Of a stretch of 64,000 nucleotides of DNA, positions 23,958 to 34,140 are shown piece after piece (the first letter of the stretch is position 1; each line of letters starts with the position of its first letter). The notes below the pieces were generated by a model. It was given only the letters and a program-made list of their open reading frames with translations. It was not told the DNA's origin and ran no database searches. The DNA comes from Sodiomyces alkalinus F11 (taxonomy: Eukaryota; Ascomycota; Sordariomycetes; Glomerellales; Plectosphaerellaceae): positions 404,923 through 468,922 of the forward strand of contig NW_021167082.1 of NCBI RefSeq assembly GCF_003711515.1. The letters run 5' to 3'. Position numbers and translations under genes: made by a program.

Positions 23958-24311
23958 TCCAAGTTCAAGCTTGTTCTTCTGACCCCCACACAGGTCCGAA
24001 ATGCATGATTAGTCATCCGTCACCCGGATTCTGGGGAACTGTCTCATGCCCATCGCTCCCGTCTCATGCTTGACCAAGCTCGTTTGTGCTTCCATCCATT
24101 TCAGTCAACTTCACCCAATAGATGTCTTTCTGGGGGCTAACCGCTTAACTCACCTCATTTTAGGGGCACGAAGCCTCCATTGCACTGAACGCGTTCCTCG
24201 GGCCCCGATTCACCTGTTTCGTTGCACCGTCTTGTCAGCAGTCCTACATTCTGATATTTCCCCCATCTGCGTTCCCCGTCCCCTTCGGGTGATCTCATCT
24301 TGCAGCTTCTC
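23958..24311. other. Promoter and 5' leader of the Zn2Cys6 gene
   Basis: 354 bp between the retrotransposon and the regulator's ATG. Base composition returns to normal immediately after the right LTR. No other feature recognised. Confidence 0.5.
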
Positions 24312-27300
24312 ATGGAAGAGAGCCAGACCGATGGCCAGGGGGCCAGTGGCCCTGACGAAGCACCCGAGCCTTCTTTTCCCACCCGCAGAGCTGTTAGTCT
24401 TCTTGATATTCCCCTTCGACGTACGGTCATGTACCTACTTTATATTACTGCGCTTCCACCATCCAGCCCAGGCCTCCTGTCTCGGCGCTTTCGCATGTCT
24501 CAATGCTGACACACATCGTATATTGCCGCTCTTATACTAGTGCGATGCATGTCGTTCCCGCAAGGTCTGTTCTTGTTAATCCCTCGCGACCTTCTCATCA
24601 CCCATCTCGGACCTTGAGAGTCATTTTGGGCTTCCTGATACATTGCACTCAGTGTCTCACCATTCTCGAGGCCCCTAGGCGACGAAGAGAACAAGGGAAC
24701 TGACATGGCTTTAGGTCCGCTGTAATCGAGAATCTCCTTGCTCTCACTGCCTGCAAGCGAAGATTGAGTGCACCCACGCAGACAGCAGGCCCAGGGAGAA
24801 GCGCACCCGTGTGCTCATCACTCCACAATAGTAAGTCGAAGCCACATAGCCATCCCAGCCCGGGCCAAAGTCTGTCTCCCTGGCCCGCAATGCTTCCTCT
24901 CCCCTTCCGGTCACGACATACCATACCACTCACACAACGTTGCCCTTACCCCGTAGTGAGAGGAAGATTGACCTCATCGACCGCCGGCTCGAGGGCGTCA
25001 TCCGTCTGCTAGAAGATCTGAAAACCAACTTACCCGCCTCTAATACGCAACCACAACCTCCCACGCAAAACTTCAATGACAGCTCCCACGCCGGCGTCAA
25101 AGCCAACCCTACCGCTACCATATCAACCTCGACATGTCCATGTCCAACCCCACCTAACCATGCCCTCCCCCATATCCCCGGGGGTTCCGTCATCGAAGGG
25201 GACTCGTCTCTCACTGCCCACTCGGTCTTCGCCAACGAGTTCCTCCAAAAGGTGGTCAACACCGAGTCGTTGCAGGACGCCAGTCTGGAGATGCGCGAAA
25301 CCCTCGACTCCCTACATCACATCGTCAACGCCCTGAAACAGCCGACAGCCTCGAGCGAAATGACGTATCCGAATGCAAGACGCTTGCCCCGTCCTTCCTC
25401 CAAGCACGGCTCCGAAATGCCTCCCATCACAAAAGCCGTCGCAATGATACGCCTTGCCAAGTGTTAGTTGCCAACCGAGCATGCCTCGCCCACTGAGGGC
25501 GTCGTGTGTGCCCTCTGTCTCTTATGCACATCTGGATACCCTCTTGAGCTGACCTGTCGCTGCGACCCATGTATTGCATTGCAGCTCACAGCTTAGTGTC
25601 GACCACTTGGATGTTCGAGTTGATCCCCATGCAGCACTTCTCCGAGGTCTGCCTGGGCGTCTACTTCGCCGACGATTACAGCGAGGCCGACTTCATCTCG
25701 GCTAACGCGGGTCTCCATTGCATGTTCCAGGACTACGCCAACATGCATGCCGCGGGGTCCGAGAAGGAGGAATACCTTCGCTTCGCCCGAATGTGCCGCG
25801 AGAACCTCGAAACCGCCCTGGCCAACTTGCCGCTCCATCTCCCGACGACCTCGGACTCCATTATCGCTCTTCTTTTCGGGGTATGTGACATGACGTTGGG
25901 CAGACAAGTTTTTTTTATTTGGTTTCCTTTTTCCCCCCTTTCCCCTTTTTTTCTTCTTTTTCTTTTTTCTTCCTTTTCTTTTTTCTTCCTCTTATTATTA
26001 AACCCTTTCCCTTGCCATTTGCATCTCACGACAAGGGAATCTGGAAGAAAACTAAAAAAACTGACGAGAATTGCTGGCAAAAAGACATTCTACACCATCG
26101 AAATATCAAAACCGTCCCTTGCGTGGGCCTTAATCTCCAAATCATCGGAGCTCTGCCAAACTCTTGGCTATCATCGAGCGAGCTCTTTCAAGAACGACAC
26201 ACCTGTGGAAAGGAAGCTCAAACTGATGCTCTTCTGGTCCACATACTTTCTCGAAAAGAGCCTGTCTCTCCGCCTCGGACGTGCGTCGACTATACAAGAC
26301 TGGGACGTGACCACCCCGCTACCAACGCCGACCAGTCCCGACGACAGTCCCTTCATGGCGTATTGCAGCCTCTGGGTCAAGGCTGCCGGGTGCCAGGGCG
26401 ATATATATCAGCAGCTCTACAGCCCTGATTCTCTCACCCAGCCCGACCACGTCCGGGAAGCCCGAGTGAGGAGACTGGTCTCTCAACTGGAAGACATCTC
26501 TGCCAAAGTGTCTACCATGTCTGTAAGTTTTCCTCTTCCTTCTTGGGGGCGATCGAGCAATAATCCTAGATTGAGACGTGGTTTTGAGAGGTCGAAGTTG
26601 ACGTTTTGTAACCTCAACCCCCCAACACAGGCCGAATGGGTCAAGAAGGCGAAGCAAATTGTAGGAGACACCATGGTGGAGTTCTTCCTCGTTTCCGACG
26701 ACGTCCTCTATCTGTCGCTTCTCACCCTCGTATATCGAGCGGCCCCTCGCCCAGCTTCATCGCCCACCACCTTCAGCGACGAGTGCATCAAAGCTGCGCG
26801 CGCGACGCTGGCTAGGCACCAGGACTGCATGGAAGTCCTGGAGAAGTCCAATTCGATCTTCTTCCCGACTTATGTCCACTGGTATGCCGTGATTCCATTG
26901 TGGCTCGTCCCTCCTTGCCCAACGCCGTACACTGTTACACTGCCTTTGTCGATTATAGCCGACCGACCGACCGACCGACCTGACCCACCCGGCTAACTTC
27001 GCCTAGGACGCTACTCTTCTCCCCCTTTATCCCGTTTATCGTCATCTTCTGCCAGGTCATTGAGACGCTGGACCAGGCCGACCTGGCGCGCCTGCACCAA
27101 TTTGTCACGTCCATACAGTCAGCACCGGCCCTCTCGGAGGCAGCAGCCAAGATGCACCGCCTGTTCCAAGTTCTCTACAGCGTGGCCCTGCGCTACGTCG
27201 AGTTCCGCATCGCGACACCGCCGGCGGGGCAGTTGCAGGCGAGCGCCGAGATGGAAGGGTACCTGGCTGCTTTGGGCTTTCCTTCGACTGGCCTCGGCGA

Positions 27301-27550
27301 CGCGCAGCAGCATCAACAGCAGCAGAACCCACACGAGGAACAGTCACAACAAACACCCGACTTTGGCAATAGCCCGTTCGGCCAGGGAGTACCGGGAAAT
27401 GTGGGGGCGCTCGGTGAAGGCCAGCAGCGGGCCGTCAACCCCATGATGTGGATGGGTAACGGAGCACAGCTGGAGGATTGGTTTTACAGCAACCAGCAAA
27501 TGATGGGACTGCTCCAGCAGTCAGACTTCACGTTTCCTCATCAAAACTAG
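24312..27550 (+). CDS. Zn2Cys6 transcription factor with fungal-specific TF domain
   Basis: Eight exons: 24312-24392, 24541-24564, 24715-24830, 24957-25462, 25585-25880, 26085-26522, 26631-26881, 27007-27550; 2256 nt, 751 residues. The zinc cluster is assembled from three exons: C28-x2-C31-x6-C38-x4-C43-x2-C46-x6-C53. Exon 2, only 24 nt, supplies CDACRSRK. A linker (THADSRPREKRTRVLI) and a coiled coil (ERKIDLIDRRLEGVIRLLEDL) follow. The middle-homology region includes MFELIPMQHF, IEISKPSLAWALI and CQTLGYHR. The C-terminus is Gln/Asn/Met-rich, a likely activation region. Introns 2 and 5 use weaker sites (GTCTGT donor, AAAAAG acceptor), so those two junctions are less certain. Target genes are unknown; a P450 follows 625 bp downstream on the same strand. 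The reading frame looks intact despite the RIP-mutated neighbour. Confidence 0.9.
26961..26980 (+). repeat. (GACC)n microsatellite in TF intron 7
   Basis: Five perfect GACC units inside the last intron of the Zn2Cys6 gene. Confidence 0.9.
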
Positions 27551-28174
27551 ACGAGTGTTCCTCTGTCACGAGACTGGAAACGAGACCACAACTTGCAACA
27601 CCGACTCTTGTGGGGGAATAAGAGAGCGAACGGTCTGTGGGAAATTGAAGTCCTCAAGTTTCCCCCTCGACTCTTTGCAGATGGGTCCTTAATTCTTAGA
27701 AATGAATGCTTTTGAGTGAAACGGGCTCGGTCTAATCACTGGAACAGCGGACAGACATACATCCGACCTTCAGCAGACTAGGCTTGAAACCGACCCGATC
27801 TCCGCTCGGTCCGAAAGTCTGATGATTTTGTATGACCCTAGTCTAGTGTGCAACGACCCGGACTCTGGGAATCACAAGCTTTACTTTCGCAAAGGTTGGA
27901 ACGCTCTAGCGTCTCGCCACCAGCGGCGCGTGGGACCGTTGGAACCGTTGGAACCTACGGGAGTAAGCGTTTCCCAAACGGTAGGACAACGCACACCTAC
28001 CTATGGTATGGACGATGCGATGCTCCAGGTAGATATATGGGAAGGGGGGAAACACGGTGAGGGGGGAATAGGCGTATATATATACCGTGGTTACCGTCGT
28101 CTCGAGTGGTGAGAGGGGCCTGAATCTCCTCTTCATAGCCGTTACGTCGCACAAAGTTGAGCTTATATCCCATC
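27551..28174. other. Intergenic region before the P450
   Basis: 625 bp between co-directional genes. Contains a doubled CCGTTGGAA unit around 27937-27955. No coding content or RNA gene recognised. Confidence 0.5.
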
Positions 28175-30107
28175 ATGGCGAGAGAAAAGACTATCTCGCT
28201 CCTGGCGGCTGCCGTTGGTCTGGTATGTCGAGTCCGAATGCGATTCCCAACTTCGTCAAGGCTCGATCCCATCCAAACGAAGTACTGAGAATATTTAGTA
28301 CATCCTCTACAGGCTCTTACGAATCATCTACAACCTCTTCTACCACCCGCTCCGCTCCTTTCCAGGTCCGCCCCTCTACCGCGCCTCCCGACTCCCCATC
28401 GCCCTCGCCCAGGTAGACGGAAAGCGCTCGTTCCGCATCCAGTCGCTGCACGACCAATACGGGCCGGTGGTGCGCATCGCGCCGAACCACCTCAGCTTCA
28501 CAGACCCGCAGGCCTTCCGCGACGTGTACGGAACCCGCAAAAAGGCGTCGTCGCTGCCGAAGGCCCCGGCGTCGAGCCTGGCGTCAGCGCGCAGCATACC
28601 CGAACTGCCCAAAGCAGACGAGTTCTACCGCGTCGACAAGTCGTTCCCGCGGAACATCGTCTCGGAGGAACTAACGCAGCACCGGGCGCTACGGCACGCT
28701 CTCGCGCCTTCGTTTAGCGAAAAGGCGATACGGGCGCAGGAGGGGCTTATCACGGGGTATGTCGACAAGTTGATCTCGCGCATGCGGGCGGCGTGCGCCG
28801 AAGCCGAAGCCGAAACCGAAACCGAAGGCGCGCCGCACGACGGAGGGAAGGCGGTGCTGGATATGAAGGAGCACTACAACTGGTCGACCTTCGACGTCAT
28901 CGGCGACCTCGTCTTCGGCGAGCCGTTCGGGTGTCTGGAGATGGGCAAGACGCACGACTGGGTGCGTGCCATCTCCAGCTTCATCCGCGAGGAGACGCGG
29001 CTGCGCGCCCTGGTCTACCTGGGCCACGAGTCGCTGGCGGAGATGCTGTTCCGCATGGCGGTGTTCAGCGCGCAGTCGAGGCGGATACGGCGGTACACGT
29101 GCGAGAAGCTGGACGAGCGGCTGGCGGCGGTGGACCGGAACGAGGAGCGGAGGGCGGACCTGTTCGGGGAGATGCTGAAGAAGCGGGATGCGCTCGACCT
29201 CGAGTACGGCCATCTCATGAGCAACTCGATGGTCCTCGTCCTGGCGGGGTCCGAGACCACGGCCACGCTGCTCGCCGGTGCGACCTACCTGCTCACCACC
29301 CACCCGGCCGTCCTGGAACGAGCGACGCGTGAGGTGCGGGAGAGGTTTTCTTCCGCGGACGAGATCAACTTTACGTCGGTTAGCCAGTTGAAGTACATGC
29401 TCGCGGTGCTCAGCGAGACGTTTCGGTGTTACCCGCCGGTCCTGTCGGGGCTGGTGCGGAAGGTACCCAAGGCGGGGCAGATGATCGCCGGACATTTTGT
29501 ACCAGAGGGGGTATGTTTTCTCTTACGAGAATTCTCTGCAGTTGAACATCCCTCACCTGATCGGTAATGGAATGGGCTAACCGTTGCCAATCCGTTAGAC
29601 GTTGGTCGAAGTGGCACAGTGGGCTGCCAACCATGATGCGCAGAATTGGGCCGACCCCTGGGTCTTCAACCCGGACCGGTTCATGGACGGCGAGGCGGAA
29701 GCCATGGCCAAAGGGAACCGGTTCGACGCCCTGCAGCCCTTCAACGTAGGGCCGCGCAACTGTATCGGCAAGAAGTGAGTCTCTTTGCGTCTATTGTCTC
29801 TTTTTTTCCTTTTTTTCTTTTCTTTTCCGGAGGTATAATCACTGGAGGTGAGTGTTGGACAATGGACAGATGTGCTGACGTTGCTTTTTTTACGGCGTGT
29901 AGTCTCGCATACGCTGAAATGCGCCTCATCATGGCCCGCGTGCTGTTCGAGTTCGATCTGGAGCTTCATGGCGAGAGCCAGAACTGGATTGAACGGCAGA
30001 AGGAATATATCATCTGGAACAAACTGCCATTGAAGATTGGTTTGAAGCGCGCGGTGAACTATGGGCAGGGTAGGGGACCCAGGAGATGTGAGGCTGTGAG
30101 GCTGTGA
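28175..30107 (+). CDS. Cytochrome P450 monooxygenase
   Basis: Exons 28175-28222, 28299-29510, 29599-29774, 29903-30107; 546 residues. The N-terminus is a short hydrophobic anchor followed by the hinge FPGPP, placing it on the ER membrane. The I-helix oxygen-binding motif is AGSETTAT, the ExxR motif is ETFR, and the heme loop is FNVGPRNCIGK with Cys about 475 as the iron ligand. It resembles fungal secondary-metabolism P450s of the isotrichodermin C-15 hydroxylase (CYP65-like) type, but the family number cannot be settled by eye. Residues around 206-215 include a Glu/Ala/Thr repeat. The final dozen residues are encoded by an 8-bp tandem repeat that also supplies the stop codon. Substrate unknown. 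Confidence 0.94.
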
Positions 30108-30111
30108 GGCT
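30088..30111 (+). repeat. 8-bp tandem repeat over the P450 stop codon
   Basis: Three copies of GTGAGGCT and a partial fourth. The unit is not a multiple of three, and the P450 stop TGA (30105-30107) lies inside it. Confidence 0.9.
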
Positions 30112-30800
30112 GTGAACTGAGCAGGTATCCTGTCGACGCAAAGCCGACTTGGAGGTTTGGAGGCGTGGCTGGGAGCTTGGACTTGGGAGTAGTCAAGTCC
30201 AAAGACTTTGTCGGACACTGATAATGTTTTTATCCTATCCCACATTGGAGACTTGTCCATTTCGTGAGATGCAAGAAAGTGGTGGCGGCGTGCGGCGTGC
30301 GGCGTGCCGGGTGCGGATGAGCCCCTGAACTGCCCGTGGTCCAAGCGTTGGCAGCTGAATAAGCTCAGGTTCGGGTGCCCGTTTTCTTCCGGGCCGGATT
30401 CACCAAGTCCGGTGTACTCCGTACTGGAATGCTAGAATACCTTGCGTGGGGGAAGAACTCAATTGGCAGGGTACTTTGACTGTTAGCAAAGTTCCCTGTA
30501 TCACACACCCATAATAGTTAATATTCAGTGTTGCGCCTCGACTGCCCCACGTCATGATTTTTAGCCCTCACTTACAATAAGTCAAAGCCTTACTTAAGCC
30601 TCATTATTATAGCGCAAAAGGACTTGGTAAGTTGGTTCACCCCAAGCCCACGACCTCACTCGACCTCTTTCCTCTCCACCTTCTTGCCTCTCTCTGACCC
30701 CTTCACGGATATCGAAAGCCTGAGGGCCGATTTGACCATCTTGCAGCAGAGTGACAGACTTTGGCTGGAGGCAAGCCGCATGCACATATTGCCCCTGAGC

Positions 30801-30845
30801 CCCTGAGTCCCGAGTCGTGAGTCCCGAGTCCCGAGTCCCGAGTCC
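30801..30845 (+). repeat. Tandem GAGTCCC(GAGTC) repeats
   Basis: About five imperfect direct copies of GAGTCCC/GAGTCCT, starting CTGAGTCCCGAGTC. The same 14-base string occurs near 52208 upstream of another gene. Confidence 0.85.
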
Positions 30846-30852
30846 TGCGTCC

Positions 30853-30859
30853 TGACTCA
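30853..30859 (+). promoter_or_regulatory. TGACTCA, candidate Cpc1/Gcn4 (or Bas1) site
   Basis: Perfect TGACTCA 73 bp upstream of the SAICAR synthetase ATG. In yeast, ADE genes are controlled through TGACTC elements by Bas1/Bas2 and Gcn4, and filamentous ascomycetes have the Gcn4 homologue Cpc1/CpcA. The match is seen; binding is inferred. Confidence 0.5.
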
Positions 30860-30931
30860 CTCGATCAGACTCGATCTCGCACATCCTCTCCAACAGTTGG
30901 GCCGTCAACCGTCAAAAGAAACGACTTCACA

Positions 30932-32873
30932 ATGTCTTCCGAGGCCCTCACTACTATCCCTCTAACCTCCCTTACTCGCCTGTCTCAAGGCAAAGTCAGG
31001 TATGGATGAAATCCCCCCGGGGAACATGGCCCCTTCCTCCCCACCGCGGGCTCAGCTACCCTCATGAGCGACTACTCAAGGACTCGCTATGCGACTTTGA
31101 ATTGGGGGCTAATACGCATTTTTTTTCTTCTTCTCCCTGTGGTCTAGGGACCTCTTCATCTTGCCCGACGGACAGACACTTCTCTTTGTCACCTCCGGTA
31201 TGATTTCCTCGTGAGGCCCCTGCCCCGTGTTGTTTTCCCCAGCTCCTGATATGATGGGACCCTTAGACCGTATCAGCGCATACGACGTTATTCTCAAGGT
31301 GAGGTCAGCCCCTGGACTACACCTACGATGCTACCAGCATTGATTCCACACTATCCCTTTCAGAACTCGGCCGCCTATTCTCTGGGACAATGTTCGTACA
31401 TGTACTGACAGGAAGAATTACACAGAATGGAATCTCTTCCAAGGGCCACATCCTGACGCTTCTATCGGCGAAATGGTTCCAAGTGCTTTCCTCCCGAGTA
31501 CCAGGCTTGAAGCACCATTTTCTGAGCCTTACTCCTCCTCCGGCACCTGAAGTAGTCGCTCCTGAGGAGCGGGATATGCTTCGCGGAAGGTCCATGATAG
31601 TTCGGTACAACTCCCTTGGTCTTTCAAGATTCCGTGGTGGGAACCCAGGGATGACGAGCATTCGTTCAAGCTTCTGGAATGCTGACTCTACAACCTGGTA
31701 GTCGTCTCAAGATCTTCCCCATCGAGGCAATTGGTAAGGAAATTCTCTCATCATGAAAGCAAAGAAAAAAAAGAAAAAAAAAAAAGGCATCCGTCTTGGA
31801 AACCAAGCTGACATGTCACAATTATAGTGCGTGGCTACGTCACAGGAAGCGCCTGGGCAGAGTGAGTCGTTTCCTCTCCTCGAGATGGGATGCATGAGCT
31901 CTTCTAACCTGTTTCCCAGATACGAGAAGGACCAGACCATCCACGGCCTCGCACAAACCGCGGGCCTATCGCGCTGCGAGCAGCTCCCCCAGCCCATATA
32001 CACGCCCTCTACCAAGGCCGAGCTCGGCGACAAGGACATCAACATCTCCCCGGAGCAGGCCCGGGAGATCGTGGGCGATCAATATGCCTCGCGGATCGAA
32101 GAGCTAGCTCTCGCATGCTACAAAGCAGGTGCCGCCTACGCAGAAGAACGCGGCATCATCATTGCCGATACCAAGTTTGAGTTTGGCTTGGATGAAGAAA
32201 CGGACGAAATCTACCTCGTCGATGAGGTTCTCACGTATGTCCCACCCTTGATGCTCCATGCCTGGTCTTGAGACCATGGGGGAAGGGGAAAACCCCTCCC
32301 CCGACAAGACCCCGTATTCCACCCCTATGGCCGGATGCTGACATGAAGCCATGCAGGCCTGATTCGTCGCGTTTCTGGAGCAAGGCCGACTACCAAGGTA
32401 CGGAATTGTCCCGCGGGACCCCGAGTCGGACCGGTCAGTGTAGAGTTTACTAACATGTCTTGCAGTCGGACGGGAACAGGACTCCTGTACGTGCTAACCG
32501 CGAACCCCCCCCCCCCCCCCCCAATTTTAGCAAAGATTTATCTGAGCTATGGAGCACCCAGGGCCCTCCGAAGATGGGGCACGCAATGCTAACATACCCT
32601 TTAGTCGACAAACAGGTGCTCAGGAACTGGTTGACGTCGAATGGCTTGGTAAGTTCATCCATGTTCATTTTCTATGGCCAATGCCCGGGAGCTCCAGGAC
32701 GCCACAACCCATCCGCTCGGCTTCCTGGAAGATTGCTAATAGCTAAATAGAAAGGAAAGGAGGGCGTGGCGATGCCTCCGGAAGTCGTGGAGAAGACGAA
32801 GGGACGTTACCTGGAAGTGTACGAGCGGCTGACGGGCCAGACTTTGGAAGAGGCACTGAAGAATTTGGATTAA
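30932..32873 (+). CDS. ADE1: SAICAR synthetase (phosphoribosylaminoimidazole-succinocarboxamide synthase)
   Basis: Eleven exons: 30932-30999, 31148-31197, 31267-31298, 31426-31604, 31702-31733, 31828-31861, 31920-32234, 32357-32397, 32466-32486, 32605-32648, 32751-32873; 939 nt, 312 residues, against about 306 for the yeast enzyme. It ligates aspartate to CAIR with ATP in purine synthesis. Recognisable segments are LSQGKVRDLF, TSDRISAYDVIL, RRLKIFPIEAIVRGYVTGSAW, IADTKFEFG and VDEVLTPDSSRFW. Six exons are 50 nt or shorter; the shortest (21 nt) encodes most of GREQDS. All junctions use GT-AG. Intron 9 contains a run of about 16 C. No defect is visible. Confidence 0.95.
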
Positions 32874-33090
32874 ACATGGCCATGCTACGGCGCGTTGTTC
32901 TGTCGACCAACAACGCCCCTTGCCTCAACTGGTACCCGGCCAAGCTTGGAACGACCACATCTCGGCCATATCGTATTCAATAGGTAGCTAGGATTTCACA
33001 CAAGGTATCTTGGATGGAGATAGCTTCCATAAAGTATCTAGCCACTGTCAGCTGTCAGGCTTTGAGCAAGACATCTCTATGACCACCTGC

Positions 33091-34140
33091 CTAAATCTGA
33101 TGGAAAACAGAAAGACTAGAGAGCGCGTCTCCCGGCCAAGAAAACAGAGTGTTGGACTGGCACGACGACCCCAGAGCCTGGTTGTTCATCCAAGCCGGCT
33201 CCCAGTAATACAGCCCTACACCGCGCGGGGTGCTCTCCACCACGTTCGCCACGCGGCGGATAAAGTCCGCCTGGCCCTGTGCCGAGAAGGGAATGCCCCT
33301 GAGGTCGCCGGGGAAAGGGTACGCGGGCGAAGGGCACGAATGAGGCCAGTTGATCTCGGCGACGACCATCTCCTTGCCCCAGCGGTTCGCCATGTTGCGC
33401 AGCGTGCTCTGCAGGGACGACAGCGTGGCGCCGTCGCCGTAGAAGGGGTAGTACGAGACGCCCATCATGTCGATCTCGGACAGCTGGAGGGGCCCCGCGG
33501 CGAGGACGTTGTCGTACCACCACTCCTGCGCGCCCCAGTCCCAGCCGTTGTCGAGGTGGACCATGATCTTGGGTTGCGGGTCCAGGCGCGAGTCGCGGAT
33601 GCCCCAGGACGCGGAATCCAGCAGGCGCGCGATGTTGTGGAACTGCGACGTGCGGCCCGTGGGGAAGAGCAGGCCCGAGCGGATCTCGTTCCCGATCGAG
33701 ATGATCTGCGGCTGCACGCCGGCCGCCTGGAAGGCGTTGGAGATCTCCAGGGTGTAGTTGTACAGCCGCCACGAGAGGTTGTCGATGTCCGTCGGCCACC
33801 CGGAGGGGATGCGCTGCTGGCCCGGGTCCGCCCACGTGTCGCTGAAGTGCAGGGTCAGGTAGATGCCGAGGCCGCGGGTCCGGGCGCGCCGCGCCAGCTG
33901 GAGGTTGTAGTCGAGGTTGTACTCCCCGTTCCAGGGGTTCACCCATACCCGCTGCCGCACCGAGTTGACGCCGTTCGCGGCGAGGATGTTCTCCAGCGGC
34001 TGCTCGTGGCCGTTGCTCCTGTAGCGGATCCCCGCCCGTTCCTCCACCAGGACGGACGACCAGTCCACGCCTTTGTAGGTGAGGGCGTTGGCCACCGAGC
34101 TGAGCGCCAGGAGCGCAGCCGACACGAAAGAGAACCGCAT
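33091..34140 (-). CDS. Arabinogalactan endo-beta-1,4-galactanase (GH53), secreted
   Basis: Single exon, 349 residues. Residues 1-19 are a signal peptide (hydrophobic core, cleavage after VANA). The mature enzyme starts LTYKGVDWSS as in fungal GH53. The proton donor lies in SIGNEIRSG (Glu 152) and the nucleophile in VVAEINWP (Glu 262); their 110-residue spacing equals that of the characterised Aspergillus enzyme. RQRVWVNPW, LTLHFSDTWADPGQQ and LYYWEPAW are also typical. It cuts beta-1,4-galactan side chains of pectin outside the cell. The gene is convergent with ADE1 (217 bp between stops) and is 4.6 kb from an IlvD-family sugar-acid dehydratase gene. Confidence 0.96.
   Translation of the reverse strand: MRFSFVSAALLALSSVANALTYKGVDWSSVLVEERAGIRYRSNGHEQPLENILAANGVNSVRQRVWVNPWNGEYNLDYNLQLARRARTRGLGIYLTLHFSDTWADPGQQRIPSGWPTDIDNLSWRLYNYTLEISNAFQAAGVQPQIISIGNEIRSGLLFPTGRTSQFHNIARLLDSASWGIRDSRLDPQPKIMVHLDNGWDWGAQEWWYDNVLAAGPLQLSEIDMMGVSYYPFYGDGATLSSLQSTLRNMANRWGKEMVVAEINWPHSCPSPAYPFPGDLRGIPFSAQGQADFIRRVANVVESTPRGVGLYYWEPAWMNNQALGSSCQSNTLFSWPGDALSSLSVFHQI

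Larger units (their letters stand above)
30108..30931. other. Intergenic region upstream of SAICAR synthetase
   Basis: 824 bp. Carries short tandem GTGCGGC units near 30286-30306, a GAGTCCC repeat near 30800-30845 and a TGACTCA site (30853-30859). No gene seen. Confidence 0.5.
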
